Positions 8,226 to 15,619 of a stretch of 64,000 nucleotides of DNA are shown one piece after another. The notes beneath the pieces were generated by a model. It saw only the letters and a program-made list of their open reading frames with translations, searched no databases and was not told the DNA's origin. A program made the translations under genes and the position numbers. The stretch is taken from assembly GCF_024971095.1 (NCBI RefSeq), contig NZ_CP069717.1:1674001-1738000 (forward strand). The letters are read 5' to 3'. Position 1 is the first letter of the stretch. Each line of letters opens with the position of its first letter. This DNA is from Microbacterium neungamense. Lineage in GTDB: Bacteria; Actinomycetota; Actinomycetes; Actinomycetales; Microbacteriaceae.

Positions 8226-8825
8226 TCAGTGCATCGTGTCGGGATCGGAGTCCCCCATGTGCCCCGGCAGCGTGACCGACAGCACCCGCGCGACGAAGGC
8301 GGCGTACTCCTCCATGTAGTGGCGCAGGAACTTCTCGGTGCCGGGGTCCTTCACCTCGCCGTCCTCGCCGTACACCTCCGGTTTGAACGAGATGTACGCC
8401 TCCGGGGCATTCAGCTGCGGCGCGTCGAGGAAGCTCAGCACGCTGCGCATCGACGACTGCATCACCGCGGTGCCGATCGCGCCGACCGAGGCGCCGATGA
8501 TGCCGGTGGGCTTGCGCGCGAAGGAGTTCTTCCCCCACGGCCGGGAGCCCCAGTCGATGGCGTTCTTGAGCGGGGCGGGGATGGAGCGGTTGTACTCCGG
8601 CGAGATGAAGAGCAGGCCGTCCGAGGCCTCCACCCGCTCCTTGAACCGGGGAACTGCCGGGTCGGGGTTCATCTCGTCATCGCGGTTGAACAGCGGCAGG
8701 TCGCCGATCGGGATCTCGGTGAGCTCGAGCTCGTCAGGCGCGAGGCGGACCAGCGCCTTCGCGAGCACCCGGTTGATCGAGTCCTTGGACAAGCTGCCGA
8801 CGAGGTAGCCGATGCGGTGTGTCAT
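8226..8825 (-). CDS. NADPH-dependent FMN reductase
   Basis: 199-residue flavodoxin-like NAD(P)H:FMN oxidoreductase. Motifs are the phosphate loop VGSLSKDSINR, ISPEYNRSIPAPLKNAIDW (the family's PEYN-S-P signature) and GIIGASVGAIGTA. It reduces FMN or quinones in the cytosol. ATG at 8825 follows GAAGGAGAA. It sits 48 bp downstream of the DUF2231-Rieske gene, in the same direction, so a small redox operon is likely. Confidence 0.9.
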   Translation of the reverse strand: MTHRIGYLVGSLSKDSINRVLAKALVRLAPDELELTEIPIGDLPLFNRDDEMNPDPAVPRFKERVEASDGLLFISPEYNRSIPAPLKNAIDWGSRPWGKNSFARKPTGIIGASVGAIGTAVMQSSMRSVLSFLDAPQLNAPEAYISFKPEVYGEDGEVKDPGTEKFLRHYMEEYAAFVARVLSVTLPGHMGDSDPDTMH

Positions 8826-8873
8826 GGTGCTTTTCTCCTTCCACTGCTCCCGGTCCGCCCGGGACAGCCGGTG

Positions 8874-9749
8874 TCAGGCGGAGCGGACGCGGACGCGTCC
8901 GCCCTCGACCCGCAGCTTCCACCGTGGTTGCGGGACGCTGGCAGGGCCGCGCTGAACGCTCCCATCCTCCAGGAAGAACCGGCTGCCGAGCCAGGGGCAG
9001 GTGACGCAGCCGTCGGCATCCAGGCTGCCCTCTTCGAGCGGGCCGCCGGCGTGCGAGCAGACGGCGGAGATCGCGTTCAGGCTTCCGTCCTGCCGGGCCA
9101 GCAGCACCGGGACGCCGTCCGCCTCGACCCGGATCATCTCCCCCTCGGCGATGTCGGCGTCCGCCGCGACGTCGGTCCAGTCGGTGACCCGCGGCTGGAA
9201 CGCGGTGTGGTTCACGCCGATGCCGCGGGCGAGGGAGAGATGACCGCCGAGATACGCGGACCCGAGGGTGACGCCGAGCGCCAGCAGACTCAGCGCGGCT
9301 CCCGCGCCGCGGTGGCCGCGCCGCCGGAGCAGCCACGACACCGCCTGCAGTCCGGAGACGGTCTCGTTGCTCGCCGCGTGCACGAAGCCGACCCGCTTGT
9401 CGCGCCCGTAGGTGTCGCTCCAGTCCGCGGCGCCCGAGAGAGCCGTGGGGGCGGATGCCAGCAGCCCGAGACCGACCAGGCGGCGCGCGACCGGGGCGCC
9501 CGCCTCGCCGCAGGTGAGATCGATCGCGACGGCGGAGCTCCACGCCCCGATCGGCAGGTCGGTGAGCACCGGATGCAGCTGATGGCCGAGCCAGGAGCCG
9601 GACAGGGCGTTCTTGACCGGTGTCGATCGGGTGAGCGCGGTCACCCAGCCGCTGACCTTCTCCACGACGGGGTCGAGGGACTTCGCCGCTCCGATGCGGC
9701 CGATCAGGGAACGCATCGTCTCCGGCACCGCTTCTGTCGCCACGCGCAT
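8874..9749 (-). CDS. DUF2231 membrane protein with Rieske-type domain
   Basis: 291 residues. The N-terminal half is a DUF2231-like membrane domain (HQLHPVLTDLPIGAWSSA is diagnostic, then about four hydrophobic segments). Residues about 190-291 form a Rieske domain. The first cluster half is normal (CSHAGG), but the second reads CPWLGS instead of the expected CPWHGS, so one of two histidine ligands is missing. Iron-sulfur binding is doubtful unless this is a base error (CAC to CTC). Start ATG 9749 chosen for its GGGAGGAG site; the upstream in-frame ATG has none. Confidence 0.85.
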   Translation of the reverse strand: MRVATEAVPETMRSLIGRIGAAKSLDPVVEKVSGWVTALTRSTPVKNALSGSWLGHQLHPVLTDLPIGAWSSAVAIDLTCGEAGAPVARRLVGLGLLASAPTALSGAADWSDTYGRDKRVGFVHAASNETVSGLQAVSWLLRRRGHRGAGAALSLLALGVTLGSAYLGGHLSLARGIGVNHTAFQPRVTDWTDVAADADIAEGEMIRVEADGVPVLLARQDGSLNAISAVCSHAGGPLEEGSLDADGCVTCPWLGSRFFLEDGSVQRGPASVPQPRWKLRVEGGRVRVRSA

Positions 9750-9841
9750 GGTCGCTCCTCCCGGTGGGGGTCGTCGGAGCATCCGGTCTACCCCGCGCCC
9801 GCGAGCCGGTCAACGGGGGTGGCGCGCGCTGCCGCGAGCCG

Positions 9842-10000
9842 CTATGCGCGCCCCGAGTGGTCCTGCGCCTCGACCTCGTCGCCGCCGGGCGGGTACGCGG
9901 TCACCTCGGGGCGCCGGGACAGCAGGACGGTGCTGACGACGAGACCGCCCCAGATGATCACGACGGCGATCACCAGGAACACGAGTGCGATGCCGGTCAT
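9842..10000 (-). CDS. MetS-like small subunit of NSS transporter
   Basis: 52 residues: one transmembrane helix (IALVFLVIAVVIIWGGLVVS), then a polar tail (LLSRRPEVTAYPPGG). It matches MetS, the small partner of the MetP methionine/alanine Na+ symporter in corynebacteria. GAAGGAGG precedes ATG 10000, which overlaps the stop of the transporter gene by four bases (ATGA), showing translational coupling. Confidence 0.85.
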   Translation of the reverse strand: MTGIALVFLVIAVVIIWGGLVVSTVLLSRRPEVTAYPPGGDEVEAQDHSGRA

Positions 10001-11589
10001 CGTGCACCTCCTTCCGTGGTTGCGGATGCCGGACGCGGGCGCTCCCCCGGCACCGCGGGCCAGACCGTGAACAGCGCGGGGTCGCGCCGCCACGGGCTCA
10101 GGGTGAGCAGCAGCGACCCGGCGATCATGAGCACCACCGAACCCCAGCCGACGATGAGCAGGTAGGTCTCGTCGTAGCCGCCGTAGGGCTCGGAGAGGAG
10201 TCCGAACACGGTGGCGATGAGCATGTACCCGAGCACCACCGGTCCGAGGACGGACACCAGGAACAGCCAGATCCGGCCGACCTTGAAGGTGGACAGCATG
10301 CTGAGGTGGCCGCTGAGCTCGGTGCCGGCACGGCGGATCCACAACACGGTGATGGTCATCACCACGGCCGACCCGACGATGCCGATGTTGTTCGCCCAGT
10401 TGTCGATGGTGTCCAGGGCGGTCAGGCCCGAGGTGGTGCCGAAGAGGACGATCGAGATCACGGCGAGCGCACCGCCGAGACCGTACACGGCCTGCGCGCG
10501 GCTGAGGCCGAACTTGTCCGTCACGGCCGCGAGGATCACCTCCATCACCGAGATCAGCGAGGTGAGGCCGGCGAGCACCAGGGCTCCGAAGAACAGGGCG
10601 CCGAAGAACTGTCCCCCGGGCATCTCGGCCACGATGGCCGGGAAGGTCATGAAGGCGAGTCCGACGCCGGTGAGGCCCTCGAGCTCGGCGATGGCGATCG
10701 ACTGCTGGTGGGCCAAGAACCCGAGCGTCGCGAACACCCCGATGCCGGCGAGCACCTCGAAGGACGAGTTCCCGAAGGCGACGACGAGGCCGGGCCCGGT
10801 GAGGTTGGACTTGCGCCGGCGGTACGACGAGTACGTGAGCATGATGCCGAAGGCGACGGACAGCGAGAAGAACACCTGGCTGTACGCGGCGACCCACACC
10901 GACGGGCTGCCCAGCGCGGCGAAGTCGGGGGTGAAGAAGGCGTTCAGGCCGTCGATCGCGCCGGGCAGGAACAGCGCCCGCACGACCAGGATGAGGAATC
11001 CCGCCACCAGCAGCGGGACGGCGATGACGTTCAGGCGCTGCACGCCCTTGACCACCCCGGCCCCGAGGATCCCGAGGGTGACCACCCACATCAGCACCAG
11101 CGGCAGGAGCACGCCCGGCACGAAGTCGAGAGTGAACGGCTCGCCGGCGACACGCAGGTAGTCGCCGGTGAAGAACGCCGCGGCATCCGACCCCCAGCGC
11201 AGGTCGAAGGAGAACACGAAGAAGCTCAGCGCCCAGGCGAGCACGGCGGTGTAGTAGAGCGAGATGAACACGCAGATCATCACCTGGAACCAGCCCAGGC
11301 CTTCGCCGAACCGGCCGGCCAGGCGGCGCAGCGCGAGCGGCGCCGAACCACGGAAGCGGTGGCCGATGGCGTAGTCGAGGAACAGGATCGGGATGCCGGC
11401 GGTGAGCAGGGCGACGATGTACGGGATGAGGAACGCCCCGCCGCCGTTCTCGTAGGCGACGCCGGGGAAGCGCCAGATGTTGCCGAGTCCGACGGCCGAG
11501 CCGACGGCGGACAGGATGAAGCCGACCTGACCGGTCCACTCCGCGCGCTGCGGGACGGCGCCGGCTGCCGGGGAGGCGCTCTGGGTCAC
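9997..11589 (-). CDS. Sodium-dependent transporter, NSS family (MetP-like)
   Basis: 530-residue neurotransmitter:sodium symporter with about 11-12 helices. Signatures are the TM1 unwound motif VGSAVGLGNIWRFPGVAYENGGGAF and later GLAFMTFP plus SLISVMEVILAAVTD. Imports amino acids with Na+; methionine or alanine is inferred from the MetS-like partner directly downstream. ATG at 11589 after AAGGAGC. No obvious regulator adjacent. Confidence 0.9.
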   Translation of the reverse strand: MTQSASPAAGAVPQRAEWTGQVGFILSAVGSAVGLGNIWRFPGVAYENGGGAFLIPYIVALLTAGIPILFLDYAIGHRFRGSAPLALRRLAGRFGEGLGWFQVMICVFISLYYTAVLAWALSFFVFSFDLRWGSDAAAFFTGDYLRVAGEPFTLDFVPGVLLPLVLMWVVTLGILGAGVVKGVQRLNVIAVPLLVAGFLILVVRALFLPGAIDGLNAFFTPDFAALGSPSVWVAAYSQVFFSLSVAFGIMLTYSSYRRRKSNLTGPGLVVAFGNSSFEVLAGIGVFATLGFLAHQQSIAIAELEGLTGVGLAFMTFPAIVAEMPGGQFFGALFFGALVLAGLTSLISVMEVILAAVTDKFGLSRAQAVYGLGGALAVISIVLFGTTSGLTALDTIDNWANNIGIVGSAVVMTITVLWIRRAGTELSGHLSMLSTFKVGRIWLFLVSVLGPVVLGYMLIATVFGLLSEPYGGYDETYLLIVGWGSVVLMIAGSLLLTLSPWRRDPALFTVWPAVPGERPRPASATTEGGAR

Positions 11590-11785
11590 GGGAGGGTGCT
11601 CCTTCGTTCGGATGCGGGAACGTCGTCTGCGAGCGTACCGGTCGCGAGCGGATGCCGCGACCCGGCGCCCGACGGGGGCCGGCGTGCCGAAACCGCTAAC
11701 GATCGCTTAACGGACGCCGGCGTCTACTGGGTTCCGGCGGCCGACGACGCCCACCTTGCCGGAACTCACGCGAAAGGAAGCGGAG

Positions 11786-12097
11786 ATGTCCTGGTATCTG
11801 TACCGCCTGCGGGCGCATCGCCCCGACTTCGCCCAGACGATGTCGGATGCCGAGATGGCGACCATGCAGCGCCACATCGAGTACTGGCGGGAGCCGTTCG
11901 AGCAGGGGCGGGTGCTGATCTACTCGCCGGTGGCCGACCCCGACGGCAGCTGGGGGATGTGCGTCGTGCAGGCCGACTCGGAGGACGAGCTGGAGCGCCT
12001 GCGGGACCACGACCCGGCGTATCTCGACGACGTCGGCACGGTCGACTGGCTGCTGCTGCCGTTCCCGGTCGCGGTCGATCCGCGCCCGGTCCACTGA
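11786..12097 (+). CDS. YciI-like protein
   Basis: 103 residues of YCII-related ferredoxin-like fold (WYLYRLRAHRPDFAQTMSDA, ADPDGSWGMCVVQADSEDELERL). The family is linked to small dehydration or metal-dependent chemistry, but most members are uncharacterised. ATG 11786 follows GAAAGGA; an earlier in-frame ATG at 11756 lacks a site. It precedes the VOC gene by 45 bp, in the same direction. Confidence 0.75.
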   Translation: MSWYLYRLRAHRPDFAQTMSDAEMATMQRHIEYWREPFEQGRVLIYSPVADPDGSWGMCVVQADSEDELERLRDHDPAYLDDVGTVDWLLLPFPVAVDPRPVH

Positions 12098-12142
12098 CCC
12101 CGGCGTCCCCCTCGCATCATCCGCATATCGAAAGGAAGAGCA

Positions 12143-12541
12143 ATGTCGAACCATCCCGTGAACTTCTTCGAGATCGTCAGCGACGACCCGGCGCGGCTCC
12201 GGTCGTTCTACTCGGACCTGTTCGGCTGGCGCATCCAGGTCGATGAGGACGGCTACGGCCTCGTCGACACCGGCGCCGGAGAGAACGGCGTCGGAGAGAA
12301 CGGCGTCGGAGAGAACGGCGTCGGAGAGAACGGCGTCGGCGGCGGCATCGGGCCCAAGACGAGTCCGGAAGACGCGGCCGTGAAGATCTACATGCGCACC
12401 GACTCGCTGGAGGACACGGTCGCCCGGGCGCAGGAGCTCGGGTCGACGGTGTACCTCCCACCGATGGACCTGCCCGGCGACTACGGGCGCATCGCGATCG
12501 TCAGCGACCCGGACGGGAACCCGGTCGGGCTCTGGAGCTGA
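12143..12541 (+). CDS. VOC/glyoxalase-fold protein with repeat insertion
   Basis: 132-residue vicinal-oxygen-chelate protein: first half FFEIVSDDPARLRSFYSDLFGW, second half VARAQELGSTVYLPPMDLPG and IAIVSDPDGNPVGLW. Such domains bind a divalent metal and act on small metabolites or antibiotics; the substrate is unknown. Between the beta strands it carries GENGV four times in tandem, replacing a usually short loop. ATG 12143 follows GAAAGGAAG. Confidence 0.86.
   Translation: MSNHPVNFFEIVSDDPARLRSFYSDLFGWRIQVDEDGYGLVDTGAGENGVGENGVGENGVGENGVGGGIGPKTSPEDAAVKIYMRTDSLEDTVARAQELGSTVYLPPMDLPGDYGRIAIVSDPDGNPVGLWS
12278..12337 (+). repeat. 15-bp tandem repeat, four perfect units
   Basis: GGAGAGAACGGCGTC occurs four times head to tail inside the VOC gene, encoding (GENGV)4. 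All four copies look identical, suggesting recent slippage expansion. Length change stays in frame. Confidence 0.93.
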
Positions 12542-12550
12542 TCCCGACCC

Positions 12551-12593
12551 GCCCTCCTTCCGGGTGCCGCCCGGCGGCACCCGGAAGGAGGGC
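12551..12593 (+). terminator. Stem-loop after the VOC gene
   Basis: A perfect 19-bp stem (12551-12569 with 12575-12593) with a 5-nt loop begins 10 bp after the VOC stop. No U-run follows, but the length and position strongly suggest an intrinsic terminator or mRNA end stabiliser. Confidence 0.75.
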
Positions 12594-12616
12594 TCCGAAG
12601 GTGAAGGTCGAATGTC

Positions 12617-13381
12617 GTGAACGCCACTCCTCTGCCCGCCGCCGGCCGCGTAGCCGGCGCCGGCGAGCGTCCTCGCCTGCTGTCCTGGCCGGCCGCCGTG
12701 CTGCTGCACCTCGCGCCGGGCGCGGCGCTGCTGCTCTTCTTCCTCCTCACCGCTCCTGCGCTGCAGACCGCGGGCCTGCCACCTGTGTGGGCGCTGCTCT
12801 TCGGCACCGTGCTGGTGATCCTGCCCCTCGAGGTCTGGCTGGGTCGACGGCTGCAGCGCCGCGCGGCCGCGACCGGCGTGACCGTCCTCCCTCTGGGGCG
12901 GATCGGCCGGGAGGACCTGCCGGTGCTTCTCGCGGCTCTGGTGGCGGCGCTGCTGGCGCCCGGGGCCGTGGTCTGGCTGGAGCCGATCATCCACGACGCC
13001 GTGCTGTCCTGGTTGCCGGGATGGTTCACCGCCGGTCCGAGCGCACTCGCGGAGCATCCACCCCTCGTGGTCGGCACCACCGTGGTTCTCTGGCTGATCA
13101 CGCAGGTCATCGTTGGACCCGTGATCGAGGAGGTGTACTTCCGCGGCCGCCTCCTTCCGCTGATGCCGGGCGGGTGGATGATCGGCGGCATCGCCGAGGC
13201 CGGGCTGTTCAGCCTGTATCACCTGTGGCAGCCGCAGGCCGTCCTCACCATCCTCGTGTTCACCGTGCCTCTCGTGGCGCTCGCCGGCGTGCAGCGCAAG
13301 ACGGCGACCGCCGTCGTCGTGCACGTCACGGTCAACCTGCTGGCCTTCGTCGCGCTGTTCCTCGGCGCGGCGGAGCGTTGA
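12617..13381 (+). CDS. CPBP family intramembrane metalloprotease
   Basis: 254 residues with several membrane helices. The CPBP (Rce1/Abi) motifs are present: EEVYFRGRLLP (EExxxR), FSLYHL and the last His in VVHVTVNL. These enzymes cleave prenylated or other membrane peptides; in bacteria some give bacteriocin self-immunity. GTG at 12617 is the first start in frame, with AAGGTCG weakly upstream. No bacteriocin gene is seen nearby. Confidence 0.87.
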   Translation: MNATPLPAAGRVAGAGERPRLLSWPAAVLLHLAPGAALLLFFLLTAPALQTAGLPPVWALLFGTVLVILPLEVWLGRRLQRRAAATGVTVLPLGRIGREDLPVLLAALVAALLAPGAVVWLEPIIHDAVLSWLPGWFTAGPSALAEHPPLVVGTTVVLWLITQVIVGPVIEEVYFRGRLLPLMPGGWMIGGIAEAGLFSLYHLWQPQAVLTILVFTVPLVALAGVQRKTATAVVVHVTVNLLAFVALFLGAAER

Positions 13382-13632
13382 ACGCACTCCGCTGCGAGGA
13401 GCCGTCGATGCCATCGCACGGCAGCCTGTCGCTCGACCGCTCGCTGATGTCCGCCGGCCTCGTCGAGAGGCGGAACAGCTCCTGGCCGGTGAGGCCGTGC
13501 CGGCGCCATAGTGGATCCGCAGCGGATTCCGGCGCCGGTGTCCCCATCCGGGCATCCCGTCCGTCAACACTGTGACGAGCGTCGACGGTGACGTCCATCG
13601 ACGGCGGGATCGTCCGAGAGAACGGAGAGAAG
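13382..13632. other. Intergenic stretch, nothing recognised
   Basis: About 250 bp between the CPBP protease and the DGPF gene. No ORF with family resemblance, no tRNA and no clear stem-loop were seen. The promoter of the DGPF/sigma pair is presumably here; the end carries GAACGGAGAGAAG, the ribosome site of the next gene. Confidence 0.4.
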
Positions 13633-13977
13633 ATGAAGTACGCACTGCTGATCTACGACACCCCGGACGCCTGGAGCACCCGGAGCGAGGCCGAGGTGGC
13701 CGAGGTCATGAGCCGGTATGCGGCGGTGGGGATGGACGCCGCGACCGTCGGCCGCGAGCAGCTGCAGCTGCCGCAGAGCGCGACCACGGTCCGCATCCAG
13801 GACGGGCGCGAGCTCGTGACCGACGGGCCGTTCGTGGAGAGCAAGGAGTATCTCGGCGGGTTCTATCTGGTCGACGTGCCCGACCTCGACGCGGCCATGG
13901 AGATCGCGCGCCGCATCCCGGCCGCGTCGGAGGGTGGCGCCATCGAGATCCGCCCGGTCGTGGAGCGGACCGGTTGA
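13633..13977 (+). CDS. YciI/DGPF-domain protein, partner of ECF42-type sigma
   Basis: 114 residues: MKYALLIYDTPDAW start, central VTDGPFVESKEYLGGFYLV with the diagnostic DGPF motif, and AIEIRPVVE end. DGPF genes are the constant neighbours of ECF42 sigma factors. The stop overlaps the TTG start of the sigma gene (TTGA), so the pair is coupled. Start ATG 13633 chosen for its GGAGA site. Confidence 0.88.
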   Translation: MKYALLIYDTPDAWSTRSEAEVAEVMSRYAAVGMDAATVGREQLQLPQSATTVRIQDGRELVTDGPFVESKEYLGGFYLVDVPDLDAAMEIARRIPAASEGGAIEIRPVVERTG

Positions 13978-15036
13978 TCGAGACGATCTTCCGCGACGAG
14001 TGGAGCCAGCTCGTCGCCTACCTGTGCGGCCTCTTCCGTGACATCCACGTCGCCGAAGAGGCCGCGCAGGAGGCCTTCGAGGCGGCGGCACGGGCGTGGC
14101 CGAGGGACGGTGTGCCGGAGAGCCCGCGTGCCTGGCTGCGCACCACCGGGCGCCGCAAGGCGATCGACGCGCTGCGGCGGGACAAGCGCGTGGACGTCGG
14201 GCTCGACGAGTCCCTGCCATCGGCGGTCGGCAACCCGGGGACGGATGCCGGGGCGGCCACGGCCATCCCGGACGGCCGGCTGGAGTTGATCTTCGCCTGC
14301 TGTCACCCGGCGCTGTCGCGCGAGGCGCAGGTGGCGCTCGTGCTGCGGTCGCTGATCGGCATGAGCACGGTCGAGATCGCGCGGGCGTTCCTGGTGCCGG
14401 AGGAGACGATGAAGCGCCGGCTGACCCGCGCGAAGGCCAAGATCCGTGACGCCGGCATCCCGTTCGCGATGCCGCGCCCGGCGGACCTCGACACGCGGGT
14501 GGATGCCGTCCTCACCGTGATCTACCTCATCTTCAACGCCGGGTATGCGGGGCGCGCCGAGCTGGCGGACCAGGCGATCTGGCTGGCACGGGTGATGAGC
14601 GCGCTGCTGCCCGACTCGTGCCGCATCCACGGCCTGCTCGCCCTGATGCTCTTCCACGGGGTCGACCGGCATCCGGACGCCGTACATCATCCAGGCGCAG
14701 ATCGCGGCCGAGCACGCGCGCGACCGGGTCGACTGGTCGCGTGTGGTGTCGCTGTACACCGATCTGCAGCAGGTGCTGGACTCCGACATCGTGACGCTGA
14801 ACAAGGCGATCGCCGTGGCAGAGGCGGAGTCGGCGGATGCCGGGCTGTCGATGCTCGACACGCTCGACCTCGACGGCTACCACCACCTGCACGCGGCCCG
14901 CGGCGAGCTGCTGCACCGCCTCGGCCGGAACGCGGATGCCCGGGCCGAGTTCGCCCGGGCATGGGAGTTCGCGGACAACGAGCTCGATCGGGGGTTCCTG
15001 GCGCGGAGACTACAGGAGCTGACCGAGCAGGTCTGA
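13974..15036 (+). pseudogene. ECF42-type RNA polymerase sigma factor, internal deletion
   Basis: Sigma region 2 (FRDEWSQLVAYLCGLFRDI, AEEAAQEAFEAA) and region 4 (LVLRSLIGMSTVEIARAFLV) are intact, followed by the C-terminal TPR-like extension typical of ECF42. Near 14650-14675 the frame changes: LLALMLFH should be followed by about 40 residues (usually containing LEDQDR-type sequence) that are absent. The next frame resumes with TGIRTPYIIQAQIAAEHARD through LLHRLGRNADARAEF to TGA at 15036. The missing block plus frame change indicates deletion, not a one-base error. Promoter recognition may survive as a truncated product. Confidence 0.85.
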
Positions 15037-15153
15037 GCCCTTTTCCGGGCCGAGCTTCGGCGAGCCGATTCGCGGCTACATGTCACCAGCGACTCAGCGT
15101 TACGCACCCGACACCAGACCGGGCGCTCGGGTCTGCGAGCCCCGGGAAGCGGC

Positions 15154-15612
15154 ATGGCGGCGGACGCTAGAAGGACCGGAAACTCGTGCGAGATCCGGCC
15201 CTCAATGGTCGGGCTGCTGCGAAACTACTGCCAACAAGCGCGGAAAACCGCGGAACTGGCCGAACTCCTGGCCACTGCGCGAGGCTCGACGCGGGAAGCG
15301 GATGACCGACCACTCCCCCAGCAAAACGCACTGCATCGATCGGTCGTGAGGCTCATCATCGATGACTATGAGGCCGGAGCATCCACGTATGAGCTTGCCA
15401 AGCGGTACAACGTGCGCCGCAACACCGTCCGCGACACGCTCCGGCGCGCAGGGTTCGACCTCACCGCCAAGTCGAAGCGCGCAGCCCTGAGCGAGGAGCA
15501 GAAGGCCGAGGCTCGGCGTCTGTTCGCCAGCGGGGCGACCCGACGCGAGCTGATGGAGATGTACGGAGTGAGCGAATCCACGATCAGACGGGTACTGCGT
15601 CCTCGTCGATGA
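15154..15612 (+). CDS. Double resolvase-type HTH protein
   Basis: 152 residues. Two Hin-like helix-turn-helix units are visible: ASTYELAKRYNVRRNTVRDT (about residues 77-96) and ATRRELMEMYGVSESTIRRV (about 129-148). No recombinase catalytic domain is present. It may be a regulator or the DNA-binding remnant of an invertase. ATG 15154 has GGGAAG upstream; ATG 15205 is an alternative. It converges on the primase-helicase gene with 7 bp between stops, at the left edge of the accessory island. Confidence 0.6.
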   Translation: MAADARRTGNSCEIRPSMVGLLRNYCQQARKTAELAELLATARGSTREADDRPLPQQNALHRSVVRLIIDDYEAGASTYELAKRYNVRRNTVRDTLRRAGFDLTAKSKRAALSEEQKAEARRLFASGATRRELMEMYGVSESTIRRVLRPRR

Positions 15613-15619
15613 ACGACAC

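Noticed and set aside
8226..8538. Additional minus-strand ORF 8029-8538
   Set aside because: Shadow of the FMN reductase and UdgX-like genes.
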